64,000 nt of DNA from Syngnathus acus (Eukaryota > Chordata > Actinopteri > Syngnathiformes > Syngnathidae). The position numbers were made by a program, and so were the translations under genes. Below, piece by piece: positions 23,101 to 35,249 of the stretch. Below the pieces are notes generated by a model. The model searched no databases. It saw only the letters and a list, made by a program, of their open reading frames with translations, and was not told the origin of the DNA. Location of the stretch: the NCBI RefSeq assembly GCF_901709675.1, contig NC_051098.1:8309000-8372999 (forward strand). The letters are read 5' to 3'. The first letter of the stretch is position 1. Each line of letters opens with the position of its first letter.

Positions 23101-23780
23101 AATTAACTGACGGAATGAATTAGCTGTGTTTCTTTTGCTTAATACGACTTAGTGTCTATGGCCAGATATTTGATTGAATGTAAACTAATTCAATATAAAT
23201 GTAGGGGCTCTCTGAGGTCTGCGGACCATGCTGTGAATGTTTGCCTAGTCCGGCAACCATAGCAAAGCATTTGTGTTTGGGTTTCAGTTGGTGCATAATG
23301 ATTCACTCTCATGACCTCAATCAAACATTGAACTTGTGCTTTAGAATGGCAGGCTTGTAAATGACATACCTTCAACCAGCGGGCATATTTTCCTCCAGCA
23401 AGTGACGCCACCCGTTTGGGTGTGCTGGCCCATGGTGGTCTCCAAAAGGAAGAGCGGTACACCACACGTCACCGCAAACACCAGATACGGCACCAGGAAT
23501 GCACCTGAATGTTACATGTAGACTTTGGTGATATATGTACAAGTTTTGGAAGAAGTTCTGGCTGCCATATTTGCTTACCGCCTCCGTTTTTGTAGCATAA
23601 GTAGGGAAACCTCCACACATTGCCCAGGCCCACAATGTTCCCGGCAACTGCCAGAAGAAACTCCACCTTGGTTCCCCAGTGTCCTCTCTCCTCAAGTGCA
23701 TCTTGATTTGTCTTTAAGACACGTTTTTCACTCAACATTCTCAATGAGCTCGAGGTGTAGACTACCGTCCTTCTGGCCAC
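17146..23780 (-). CDS. SLC6 family Na+/Cl- dependent transporter, copy D (GAT2/BGT1-like)
   Basis: Predicted 12-TM symporter, 591 aa. Exons, 5' to 3': 23579-23780, 23370-23504, 22764-22904, 21159-21234, 20946-21078, 20747-20881, 20570-20673, 20095-20219, 18877-18989, 18648-18785, 18280-18382, 18074-18174, 17404-17574, 17146-17244; the phases give one intact frame. The N-terminus ([12 protein letters not shown]) is 14 residues longer than in B and C and matches copy A in length, so A and D form one subtype. TM1 [17 protein letters not shown] starts at residue 46. TM6 is [18 protein letters not shown], with Gly291 and Gln where B and C have Val and Leu. The C-terminus again ends HITEEDLE. Intron 3 is enlarged by a LINE 3' end and intron 8 by a hAT element. 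Family call is firm; substrate is not assigned. Confidence 0.88.
19590..19982. mobile_element. hAT-type nonautonomous element in copy D intron 8
   Basis: Bounded by CAGGGGTGTCAAACTT and a diverged CTTTGACACCTG, with GCGGGCCACG-type subterminal words. Same superfamily as 13456-13777 but clearly diverged from it. No transposase frame. Confidence 0.7.
21740..22690 (+). mobile_element. 5'-truncated non-LTR retrotransposon in copy D intron 3
   Basis: An open frame at 21752-22309 encodes the C-terminal part of a non-LTR reverse transcriptase polyprotein: [17 protein letters not shown], then QKRAIRTI, then GVKLWNNL, then a stop. A T-rich 3' UTR follows, with an AATAAA-like GAAATAAAG and a short (ATCA)n tail at about 22677-22690. 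The RT core and endonuclease are absent, so it is a dead-on-arrival copy. It is antisense to the host gene. The matching B and C introns lack it, and the native sequence resumes at CATGAAAT. It resembles the jockey/L2-type groups; I am not sure of the clade. Confidence 0.8.
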
Positions 23781-24524
23781 TCACACCACAGTGGCTGTAC
23801 AGTTGTACTTTGAATTTAATGCCACTTAATGAGCAACCGGGCAAGCAGTTAATCAGTTCTGAATAGAAGTGTCAATCATCGCCAGTACGTGCAATTCATG
23901 GCCACGTTGTGATTGTGGAATGCAAAAAGATGATATCTGTTACAAAAATCTTTGTCAACTAATTGAGAAATAGGTTCAATTAGAGCGAAGCCCACTGTTT
24001 GAATTAGTTTAGACAACGAGTTTGCATTCTGATTTCTAGTTCTTCATCTTACCAAGACTTGGCCACATGATGCAGGGAGAAGCAAATAAGAAAAGGGGAA
24101 TTCTTCAAATGCTGATTAAAAATATCAAATGAGCACAGGCACTCCTTACAAATGGGGAAAAGTAGGCAGGTCATTTTTTTAAGTTAGCCATTTGACCACC
24201 ATCTCTGGACACAAATATTACGTTTTGAATAACTATTCAGACTTGCTTAATGTGGATGATCCTGGCATCGCACCATACATGAGATTCAAAATATGGGAAT
24301 CTAAAATTGATTTTGTTCAAGTAAAAGTCTCAATCGCGTGTTTGGGAATTTTGGCAGACCATCATCATTTTTAAGTCCAGAACTATTACATATGTGAAGC
24401 CAATGAAAGGTCCTTTCAATCTGCAAATCATTATCTTTAAACTCCAAGTCAAAAAGGATAGCACATGAATGATCAAATAAATTCAGTTTATTCTAATACG
24501 CTATTTATTTCTACCTGCATGAGA
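23781..24524. other. intergenic DNA between copy D and vwa7
   Basis: No gene seen. The first 100 bases resemble the region upstream of copy A exon 1 (about 2345-2395). Near the right end two AATAAA motifs on the minus strand (24487-24492 and 24504-24509) are the likely vwa7 polyadenylation signals. Confidence 0.55.
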
Positions 24525-27500
24525 TTAAGATAACAGCTGACAGCATAGCAGAATCAACACTAAAAAAGAGAAACCATTAGGCATCACATGCCTACCTCCA
24601 CTATTTTCTGTCCTTGTGTCACTCAGTTGCCTCTGCTGACCAGATGCAAGGTGGCAGCGCTTCAAGTTCCCAACAGTGTCCCACACCAGCAGCTCAGCCT
24701 GGGCCGAGCAACAGCTGGAAGTGTAGCTCACCCACAGGGGCTCCGATGAACCCAGCCCCCACCCGGACACGTTCAAAGGAGGGTCTCTCTCCACTAATGT
24801 GGCCTTGTGTCGGACATGCTGCTCCGGATGAGTCTCACCCGGTTTGTCCCCTACGGGCAGTGGGAGTAACGTCAAAGTGCCTTGTCCCTTGTGTAGTTGG
24901 AGAGCAGCCAGACCAGAGCGCCCCCTGTCCCACACAGCCAGTGACACGTTCCAGGTGGACTCATTGCATGCTGGAGAACAGGAGGACTGCAGGCGGGTGG
25001 TCGAGCAGGATGGAGGAGATGTGTCAAGGTCCTGAAAGGGACATGAGATGCACCACATCAGAGGTGGTCCGAGGAGCCGTTTGTGGTGGGCTGAGATGAT
25101 ACGATACTCACAGGTGGGACCACTGTTAGGTAGGCCACCGCGTAGTTTGTGTCTGCAGAGTCAAGAGCGTACACTGACAGTGTAAGCGTGACTGTAGCTC
25201 CAGCCTGAGCTGAGGCAGGCGTGTGAAGTCCCACCTGACTATGGAAAAGATTGTGGGCTTCAACATGGAACCTGATGGGAAGAATGACAAACTGCTTTGA
25301 AGTCAGGCGTAATCGTCTTTGTGTCTATCGCTCGTTGCCGACTACTATTTCCGTCACACATACTGTTTTGTTTACCAAAATTTACCAATATTTACATTAT
25401 GATCAATCAATAGGCAGCTTTTATTTCATGAATTGAAATTGTATAAAGGAACAAAAGGCTACACATGTAGTCCTTGGGGGTTACCACTTTGGTGACCTCT
25501 GCTCTAATGTTACCTGTGAGGTCCTTTCGTATGAAGATATCCTGCATCATCCTCAGCTGTCAGAGTGAAGAGTCTGTCCGGACCATGGTTCAGAATGTTC
25601 AAGTCCACAGTGGAGCTGTGACCAGGTACCAGAGGGGGTGTGGATAGGACCTGAAGAGAAAGGCATCAGGATGACACATTACACAACACTCATATATAGT
25701 GGTGGCCGATTGTTCATTGCAGCAATATTGTCTGAGCCTTCAATGTCAATTCACCAAGCATTGGAAAGTGAGCTGAGTTGAGACCGTTGTGAGACAGACT
25801 TAACTTACTGGTGTGTTGTTACAAAAGGAATCATGAAAGTCTCAGATAATGATTTGAATTTCTAAATTGGCTGTTCATACTAGTTTCTTGCCAGTGTACT
25901 CGTGATGTGATGTGGTTATATACAAAGGTGTTTAAAATGTGTTTTATTGAATTATTCATTAATGAATATAATTAGATTGATTACTTGTTTTAGAAGGTGA
26001 CAATATTTATTTCATTATTAAAATAAATTACATTAAACAACTTATGTTAATGAATTCATCAAACAGAAAAAATAATAAATAAACAACTTTAAAATAACTA
26101 GTCAATTAATTTCATTAAAAGTGGAAATGATTTATTCATTACCAAAATAAACTATTTCATATAAGCATTTTATTTATTTATTTATTTTAACCTCATCAAG
26201 GAATGACCTAGCCCATCTGTGTTAAAATCAAATGAATACAAACGTTTGTCAACTCCCCTGATCTAGAATACGTTTATGAATGGCTGACCTGTATCTGAAC
26301 ACGAGTGGGCTGCACCATCTCCGTGGCGACCCTCTCCAGTTTATTTCCTCTGCCGTCTCGGCCTGTGAGTCGGACGCAAAAGGGCGCTCTGGGAACGGAG
26401 TCCACCCAGCCAATCAGATCCACAGCGGTGTAGCTTGACGACACGGAGGGCGAAGAGGAGGAGTTGAGCAAAACTTTCTTGAGGCTCTCCCCTTCTGCTC
26501 CCAGCAGCGTCACATGACTGAAGGAGACCTCTTCGTCATGAGGAGACAGGCCAGTCACAGCCAGCACAAGGAAGGTGGGGACACCTGGAAGGGATGAAAG
26601 AACATGCCAGTATGGAGACTAAGAATACGGAATACATACTTAAACGGTTTGGCATAAATTCAGCACAAAATGACCAAGAATAAAGGAACGCCCCTCACCT
26701 GCCACAGGACTGCCCTCTACTCTAGCCAATCCAGGGTGTGTCTCGTTGGTAACAGTGGCAAAATAATAGAGGAAATCCACACTGCTATCAGCTGAGTGGA
26801 TCAGAAACCAGTCGAGGTTGCCACATTTGAACAGCTCTTCACATTATTTCCATCATGAAATTCAGTACCGATTACGTTGAATGCGACATGTCCGTCGGCC
26901 TGGGCATGCAGGTGCCACTGGCCCGGCTGGATAGGAGGCAGAAGACGAACACGATACAGACCGTTGAAGTGCTCCAGAGAAGCGAGAGAGCCTTGCTCAC
27001 TCAGAAGAGACTGAGTTTGGCCTAGGGGGAAAAGGTGTAAAAGGATTTTAGCAACATTACATTGACCTCCTAAGACACCAAGAAAAATGAAATGTTTGTA
27101 AATTTATTTATTTTTTACATCTCGTAATTTTTAGGGGTGAAAACAAAACATTACTACAGTAAAAAAAAAAAACTCATTTATTTATTACAATATGTCCTTT
27201 TGAGAGGACATCGGGACGGTTATGGCAAATGTGAAAAGCTTAGGATGTCCTCTGTAAGGGTCAACGGCAACGGATTATAATGAATTGCTGGGTCTCAGGA
27301 GGATATAATGACATTTTGTGAATGAGCAGTTTCATTGCAGGATAGATTTCTAACTTTGTGGAGCTTTGTTGTGTTTTATTAAACAATAAAAATGTGTCAA
27401 TAGAATAAATGTTTTTTTAGCAATAGAATCATTATTTCTTAAATTCACATTGTCTAAAACAGTACAAGGAAAAGCTACATTGATACTTTACTGAACTACA

Positions 27501-30500
27501 AGTGCTGCTGTAGCCTATGGTCATTTTATAAAGTACAATTTTATTAAAATGTATTTGAAAATGTTTCTTTTATTTACTCGATGTAGCACTTCAAAAAGAA
27601 GTTAGAAAAGAAAATCCCCTTGAAAAAAAAACTGAATCCAGCTAATTTTTGTATCGTTAAGATTGGCAATGAATAGAATGGGAACCTCCTGACACATCAC
27701 TACTTTTGATGTTGGGCATTTCAATCTCTGTTTTGCTATTCAATATGTAATAATGAGGCACAAAATATTAATTTTGATACGAAAACACTGCTGATTTATC
27801 GAGTTGGTGATGCGGTGTATGTGATGATTCTCCTTTGTGTACCTGAAGGATCAATAAGGATGCAGTGGCTCAGTGAACCAGTGATGTGAACAGTGACGTC
27901 ATTAACGGTGCTGTCGACCCTGAAGGAATGCAAGGACATCTGCTCCTGATCTCTCTCGACATGGAGGAGAGTCACCTGGTGAGGAAGAGATAACTGAACT
28001 CACATGACAATAAGCTAGCTCCTTTCTAATTCATGGACTTACCTTTGCTGCTGCTGTGTTGTCCTCCACTATGGAGGAGACACTGTGGATGTCAGAGTTG
28101 CTGGTGAATATCGTCAGTCCTCCCGACAAGGATGACAGCGCAGAATAGAGGGAGAAGCGATCAGGGGGCAAAGGTTGTCTGCTCCTCTTTCTCCTCCTTG
28201 ACCCCTTTCTTGCTATGGTGTAATTTGGGTCTTCTGTGAGGAGAAATGTCACCTGTAAGAACATCAGGATGAGTGTGACTGACAGCAAAAGTGTCTTTGT
28301 TGTGCTATTGTTATTATTAGTCAAAAACTTGTGCTTTTGATTTTATATACCTCCCTTTCCGTATTTCAGGTGGTATTCTAAATAGTTTGCAAACCAATGC
28401 AGCTTTTTAAAGCCTTTGAAAAGTTGTGAGGGAATTTTGCTGGTCCATTGATTGCCGTTGGTCAAAATAAGCCCCAACAAAACATTTTGATGTAAAGAGT
28501 ATATTATTGAAATAGTTAAAGAGCTGAAGTAGGAAATCAGACAAAAAAAAACTCACCTGTGTCATATTTCATTATTCTTGCATTAACACAGATAAAATGA
28601 TTCATCAATGATCAGCATCAAGTCTAAAGGGTTCACTAACGATCTTACTTTGCTCTGTTTGGCAAGCGTGAGGCCCTTCACCACGTCAAACATGTGGGCA
28701 TCCTTGGGAGAGGCATCGGTGAACACAAAGATCTCCGACATGGGTGGGCTGTGAGTGAGGGCGAGCTGGAAACACGCAAAAGTTAGTACTTATACACACA
28801 CACACAACACACACACACGCACAAACCTGAATGGCTGTCAAGCACATCTCTGGTTCATCTCCTCCTCCAAGGGCCATCAGGTTCTCCATGTGCTCCATAA
28901 ACTGGTCCGGGTCATCCGTCTCATATACCGGGCCAACTTCTGAACACATTAGTGACATGGATCTATTAAATGAAGTTACACCTTTAATTTAAATACACTT
29001 AATACTGGATGTCTTTAGTAAAGAGTTTGACTTCAGCTTCCCACCAGAGGCTGCTGTTTCTCTCTTATTCAGCCATGTCACATAGTTTACGCAAGAAAAG
29101 TCTCATAAGACAATGTGGCCTACAGTAAGTGTTCATCAAGAATGAGACAGAGGTTTTATTCCTCAAAGAATATTTGTATCATTATATGGCACAGTAACAC
29201 TGTGCACAGTTTGAACTCTAACACCTATGGACAATTTAAACTACACTAGTCTCTAGCTTCCTCCATGTTAGACTCTGAATTTCCTAGTTATAAAAACGTC
29301 TGTGTGAATAATGTGTTGTCTGTATGGGCCCTGCGATTGATGGGCAACCAGTTGTGGGTGTATCCCTACCTCTTGCCAAAAGTCAGCTAAGTTAGGCCCC
29401 GGTTCTATGAAAAAGAGATGTATTACCAATACTTTTTCGTCCGTACACTTTTACAAACTTGACCTTTCACTGCAGTATTAATTTGCAAATTGTTTCCGTC
29501 GACATTTCCTCGTTGCGGTTAGATTAATTGCTGCCATAAGTCTGTCAACATTTTTCAGGTTGGATTGTTGCGGTCGCTGTTTGGTTGCCTGGCAACCTGT
29601 CGAGAATTTATTGCTTGCAAACTTTTGTTCTCACAGTGTCCATCTTAAGAAGTTTCACAATTTGCATGCTTTTTAGTAAAGCATTGTCAGTTCTGCCTGG
29701 AGACACAAATGTGTCTTTTTGAAAGCAATGCTGGCATTTCCCTGAAAACTAAGCCAACAAAAATGCATCACTGTAAGAGAAATGAAAGTATATGCAAAAT
29801 GTTAGCTAAAGTAACAAACAAGCAACCGCTTAGCAAAGAAACAAGCAGCAACAAAAACATAGCCTCAATGGTGGACATAATAATATTTGATGGATAATAC
29901 GGAAATGGCAATGACATTAACAAAAATACAAATATAGTAGAACCTGAAGTTAACCAGAATCCTTTATGTGACTGGTTTATTTAAAGATTGGTCTAATTTT
30001 AAAACAATTTTTCTTTGGAAAAATAAATAATGTTCCCACACATAATCCGGATTAGTCACCTGTCGATTCACCTATTCTCTAATTTTCTTTTTCAGGACAT
30101 GTTATCCATTAATTGTCTAAAAACTCCCGGGTTTGCTTTTTGTTGCTAATGCCACAATGTTGATTATTTTTCAACACCTACTAAATTTTGATTGAACTTT
30201 TGAACCACTTTTGGGCCACATAAAGTGTAAGGTGCAAAACGCCTAAGGGCATTATCACTCGGGTGTTTACTCACGGGGGTCATGGAAGGGTACCAACAAG
30301 AAACTTCCAGGTTGCCCAGGGAGGTCAGCTCGGTTCCGGATTATGGCGTGAGCCCGCAGTCGAGCCGCCGTGATTTCCTCAAACATGCTCCCCGTGGTGT
30401 CAATGACAAAGACCAGAGCGGGCGCCTGCTTCACGCTGAAAAGCCTGTGAAGGTGGTTAGAGACTTGCGTAAACAAACTTTTATAAAACAAAATCTGATT

Positions 30501-33371
30501 TAATCCCTGTAGTGGAAAAAAAAAAAAAATTCCGTATCAATTACTTAGCACAACAACAAAAAAGCTTCTCTACAGTTTCTCTTTTTGATGTAACTTCTAT
30601 AATATTGCACTCCTTTAGTGTTAGATTTCTGTATTCCTACCTAAGAAAGGTTTTGTGGCCCACTGTGTTCCTCAGATCTCTCAAGACAGTCAGCGTGGCG
30701 TCGGAGGCCAGCTTGGCTGCTTCCACGTGGAGGAAATGATGAGGGGAGAAGAGAGGTGATGTACTGTCTTTGTTGATGCCCCCTTTGGCCCCCATAGAGC
30801 GGCTGCTGTCCAGCATTCCTCCATGACTGCATTTTCCTGACCAACAAGTTACATCTTCTACGTGTTTTGCCTTCAAGCATTCATTTGTTAAACTTAAGAA
30901 TTACAACTCTGTCAAACTAGTGGTTAGCACAGCTGTCACACAGTTCTGAGGGTCTGAGTTTGAATCTTTTCACCATTTCTATGCGGAGTTTGCATAATTC
31001 ACTCCTTGCTAGCGTTTCTCAGGGTATTCCAGCTTCCTCAAACATTCCAAAATGTTTCATCCTTCTTGGGTAAACTGAAGACTAAATGTGGTTACCTTTA
31101 TCATGGTGAATTATTGTAAATATATGCCCTGAGGTTATCTACCATTTACTTTAAATTGGAATAGGCTGCAGCTCACCCCTGAGCCAAATGAGGAAAGTGC
31201 AACAGACGGACGGATGAGGTGACCGAGTGGTTAAGGTGATGGACTGCTAATCCATTGTGCTCTGCACTCATGGGTTCGAATCCCATCCTCATCGATCTTT
31301 AGCTTCAAGTTGATGTGTCATACCATCGAGCACACTGAAAAGCGCAATTAACATGCTGTGTCATGCTTGGCGCCTCATGTCGTTGCATCGTAGAGTCACT
31401 TAAATTGCATACTTTATATGTCTTATAGAACAGGCTATATACCATAAATTTGGCTTTTATGCAAGACGAGGTGACTGCACAGTCGATGCACAGTCCAGGT
31501 CCAGACGCATAGACAGTGGCCCGTGCTCACTTCACTTCGCTGCTCAAGTTATGGCAATGGACTGAACGTTTGTTATTTTCTGAATGCATGGGGTCAAATC
31601 CCATCCTTGTTGGAATTTATCTTTAAATTGTTGTATTTATATTAACAAGTACAGTCAATAACGTAACTTCTCATACTGTATTAGCGGCCTCAAACACATT
31701 GTATTGCCGTCACATTGTATTGCCTTGTACAGATTCTATCATACCGCGTCGTTCATATACATGTGCAAGATGAGATGACTAAGTTGTTCAAGCGATTGTG
31801 CTTTGCACGCATGGGTTTGAATTCCATCCTCATCGAACTTTGGGTAATAAATATTATGTTTGAATATATTTAGGTGGCTCATGTCACTGTGTCGTTTTGT
31901 GTAACATCAGAAGTATTGCATCATATTACACATACGATACTTTGTCTTATACGACACAATATCAATATACCACCCCATTCAATCGACACACATCAATGTA
32001 TTTGGATAATGCACCTGATGAGGTGGCCACCTTGTCTTGTGCTTTAACTAAATGTATTGATAAATACGGTATGTATGGTGTGTGATAAGCCATATACCAA
32101 GATATAATATAATTTAAAAAATGACGCGACAATATGATACAATCTTGTTTACTATTTATAATAGAGATACATTTCTGTTGTTCAGCTGTTTTTTTACAAG
32201 TAGAAATGCAGTTTTTAATACTTTTGTGTACCAACAATCATTCAGGTTTAGTTTTGCTTGCATACCTTCAGGTTTTGGAGGGAAGGCGCTGAAGTAGCCA
32301 GTTGTAAGCAGCTGGACGTCCCTCTGTCTGCTCGTCAGTCTCGGGAGAAGGTTGTCTCGACACGTAGCGCTGAAGCACTCCATACAGGTAGGGGTGTCAC
32401 CTGTGGAGAGGACACATTGATGAAGAACTAGCGGGAAGGACTGAAATTCAGGATTATTTTCCATATGCATTCAGTTCTCCGAGGGCTATTGAATCTACGG
32501 AGGTATTTTTCTTAGTTATTTGTTTTATTTTCATATGAACAAATAACAAGACTGTTCACCATGATCGGAAATAAACTACAAACCCTAATTCTAATGAAGG
32601 TGATGAAAGTTTATAATAGTCTAGGTCCTGTATAGATCAGCCTTACCTTCAGCCACAGGGACGGCTGGCTCCTCAGGGTGTAGCAAGTGGAGGTAAATGG
32701 ACCGCTGACCCATTTCCACCCAATTACTGTGACTGTAGAAGTCCTGGTGAGACATAAAAACAAACATGTCCAAACTCCATCCTATACTGTATCTTTTCAG
32801 TCCTTCTTCATGTTTACCTGCAGGGAGTGAAATAGTTGTCCCAAGCTGTGAAGAGCACTTTGGTACTCATTGGCCCTCACCGAAAGCAAAGTTTGAGCCC
32901 AGAACCTGCGCAGCATTGTCACGGCACTATCGACACGCTCAGAATCGAAATGATACACGGGGTCGGACCTCGTGGAGCTCAGGAAGTCCATTTCAGCATT
33001 GGAGTGAACCACTTCCCCCACGGCCCTCCAGAAGCTTCGTCCCAGTCTGGTCTGAAAAGGAGGCCAAATATAAAACACAAATATAACCATTTATTATTTA
33101 TCAGCTAATTACAATGAATGTTCTGTCGCACCTCTTCCTCAGCACGGTGGCCCTGGTGCTGTTGCAGAGTGTCCAGGGTTACATTAAGGATGGCCTGCTC
33201 AGTGATGTATTGGTGGGTGTAAGAGTCCCAGGACAGCGTCAGCACCCGCGACCAAAAGTTGGGGAGGAAGCACGTGCACGGTGAAGCCAGGAGAAGGGAA
33301 GCAAACATAAACCGGTGCACGATCCTCTCGTTGTCTTTCCAAAATCTCTTTTTTATTCCCTGTGACATCAT
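24525..33371 (-). CDS. vwa7: von Willebrand factor A domain-containing protein 7
   Basis: Sixteen exons, 5' to 3': 33132-33371, 32818-33051, 32647-32743, 32266-32400, 30641-30836, 30275-30444, 28827-28939, 28649-28765, 28043-28252, 27843-27975, 26869-27021, 26699-26791, 26289-26584, 25514-25650, 25112-25238, 24525-25031; 985 aa (human VWA7 is about 890). A signal peptide (FMFASLLLASPCTC) is followed by FLPNFWS, as in mammalian VWA7. The segments DFYSHSNWVE, GKCSHGG, GGINKDSTSP and LGGGDEPEMCL are hallmarks of this family. The VWA domain has a MIDAS, DTTGS, at residues 316-320, then VPFHDP and FVFTDASPKDA. Later exons are Ig-like or beta-rich. The last exon ends in a short hydrophobic tail (FSFLVLILLCCQLL), which may anchor the protein. 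The role is poorly known; a secreted or surface protein is expected. Exon 7 begins at a CAGAAG double acceptor. It is head to head with vwa5a. Confidence 0.9.
29311..29400 (+). repeat. SINE body fragment in a vwa7 intron
   Basis: Degenerate match to the middle of the 3209-3565 SINE (GCCCTGCGATTG, GGCAACCAGTT, GGTGTATCCC). No head or tail survives. Confidence 0.5.
30918..31212 (+). repeat. degenerate SINE abutting the tRNA-Ser gene
   Basis: Diverged copy of the 3209-3565 family: GTGGTTAGCAC head, TATGCGGAGTTTGCAT middle, AGGCTGCAGCTCACCC near the end, and a GGACGGA tail. The tail runs directly into the first base of the tRNA gene at 31213. Lies in vwa7 intron 4. Confidence 0.65.
31213..31294 (+). 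tRNA. tRNA-Ser (anticodon GCT)
   Basis: An 82-base type II tRNA. The acceptor stem GATGAGG/CCTCATC is a perfect 7 bp with discriminator G. The D stem pairs ACC with GGT. The anticodon stem ATGGA/TCCAT encloses loop CTGCTAA with anticodon GCT at 31246-31248. A long variable arm and a T arm with GGGTTCGAATCCC (B box) follow. Compared with the usual vertebrate tRNA-Ser(GCT), the C-G to T-A change in the acceptor stem and the G-C to A-T change in the D stem are compensated, which argues that the fold has been kept. A run of four or more T, the usual pol III terminator, is not seen in the next 40 bases, so activity is uncertain. It lies antisense in vwa7 intron 4. Confidence 0.85.
31465..31612 (+). 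pseudogene. tRNA-Ser-like pseudogene with internal insertion
   Basis: Begins GACGAGGTGACTG, is interrupted by about 65 unrelated bases, then resumes with ATGGCAATGGACTG and GGGGTCAAATCCCATCC. The anticodon loop and pairing are destroyed. Confidence 0.6.
31769..31835 (+). pseudogene. tRNA-Ser pseudogene lacking the anticodon arm
   Basis: GATGAGATGACTAAG is followed by a D-arm-like part, then directly by TTGTGCTTTGCACG and GGGTTTGAATTCC, ending CCTCATCG. About 15 bases covering the anticodon stem-loop are deleted. A further half copy (GATGAGGTGGCC) begins at 32017. Starts fall at 31213, 31465, 31769 and 32017, a spacing of about 250-300 bases. Confidence 0.7.
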
Positions 33372-35201
33372 GGCTTACTTGAATGGTTGGTACGCTGCAT
33401 CCTACCTGCAAGAAAGTTTGTAAATGCGGCTTTGTATTATTATCCTGTTAGATTATCTTAATTCGGTTTACAGCATACATATATAAATACTTAAATAAGG
33501 TTGTCGTTTTGACTTTGCACATCACATTTCCATGCTGTTGCTTTAGTTTTTATCATAAATTAATGAATTAAAAAAACTCAAATACTTTGGATTAAAAATA
33601 GATGTTTTGTTATAATTAAATGGCTAAACAGCATATTTCTATTCATTTTAATGGACATTTGATGAATTTCTTTTAAAAATAAAAGCTCTTTTACTTATAA
33701 GCATATTAATTTGCAACCCAAACCCATAGTGATGGCCCAGTTCTGCAATAATATCAGCCACCCCCCACCCCGACAAAAAAAAAGAAAAAAGAACCTCCTC
33801 TTTCACTTTTTTCCCCCAGCTTGTCCTGTACTGAGGCCCTATTGTTCTTTTCATCTTTATTCCAATACAATACTTTTGTTCTTTTGGCTTGTGTTTTCGC
33901 AAGGGCTCGGCTGAAACAAAGCCTGGCGATCCAGTCAGCCTTGAAAAAAAAAAAAGTGCACCCTTAGCACTCCCCTCTGCAAATCTGTTTCAATTAATTG
34001 GTGTGGACTCTCCTTGCACCCCAGGAATGGAGGAGCTCTAACTTTTATGCAATTAAAATAGTTCCACCTTTGCAACAATTGAGTTCATGTGTCATGAAAG
34101 AACAGCACATGCACTTTCTAGATCATCATTTTTCCTAAAATAGCTTGATTGAAGTTCATAAAGGATGAAAGCAAATCAAGAAAACCAAGTCTCACCCTGC
34201 TCTTGTGTTTTTCTTCTTGGCAGTCTCTTCACACTTGTTGCAGACTTACACCACAAAGTGACAAGTCCCACAGCAAGCATTTGTGCAAAATGTAGACGTA
34301 TCTGTATCCAGCTCCCCACCAAATACAGACAACAACGTAGATATAGCCCCGAAAAAGTAGTTTCTAGGATTCACATGAGGATCCGTATGACTCTGAGTGG
34401 TCTGAGTGTGTTTCTTGGGGTGATTTGTCATAGCCCGCCTTTGGCGCTGTGTACCCCTCCTTGCCCCCCCTTTCATTAACGCACGGTGCATTGATTTCCC
34501 ACAATAGGGCTGCATATATTACCACCCACAGACCTTCCCTAACTGCACCCCCCTCCATTCTACATCCATCACTCTCCCTTTCTTTCCTCACCACAGTTGA
34601 TCACAATTACAAACTCAGTACTTTCCAGTTTCCTTGGTTGCCGCCAATTTTAATGACTGTTACTAGTCATAAAAAAGCCCATAATCATTTGTCCTTTTTT
34701 TTTTTTTCATTTGTAGCTACCATTGTGGGGGCACTGGTGGTGTGGTGGCTTATCATAGATTTTGCACATCTTGCATGGCGTCAGTACCATTGCAGTAATA
34801 GTAAGTCAGTTTTTACCCAGGCCAAAAAATATCCATAGAATTATCTGTAGTGAATGTAAAAAGATTACACAGCCCTATTCAAATGGAATGTTTTTATAAT
34901 GTGTAAAAAAATATATATACTATATATAATAAAAAAATGATTTAAAACAAAAGACCGAGATAAACCATGTTTTATGTCCTATAAAATAAATGTCAAAAGG
35001 GCATGTGGTTGTTCACATTTGCAAACCACAATAAAATATATTATATTATATTATTATTAATGTACATAATATGTATTATTACCTGTACATTTATTTATTT
35101 TTAACGGTGTTAATTTAAACGGATGTGCTTATCTGGCACGATTATGCAAATAACTAAAGCATTTCCTTTTAATCAACTCATATATCTGTGTAGTCTAAAG
35201 T
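33372..35201. other. intergenic region between vwa7 and vwa5a
   Basis: Divergent promoter interval between two head-to-head genes. AT-rich, with A/T homopolymers and no coding potential recognised. Short open frames here carry no family motifs. Confidence 0.55.
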
Positions 35202-35213
35202 GAAACCGAAACT
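35202..35213 (+). promoter_or_regulatory. ISRE-like element GAAACCGAAACT
   Basis: Exact match to the interferon-stimulated response element core (GAAANNGAAACT). It lies about 125 bases upstream of a probable splice donor that ends the first vwa5a exon; a GC-box-like GGGCGGG at about 35258 lies between. Function is inferred from sequence only. Confidence 0.45.
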
Positions 35214-35249
35214 TAACATGAGCGCTTTAGCAGGAATGGCCAGCTTCTC

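Noticed and set aside
31962-32237. Minus-strand open frame of 91 codons near the tRNA copies
   Set aside because: AT-rich and overlapping a decayed tRNA fragment; no similarity to vwa7 exons and no splice logic.
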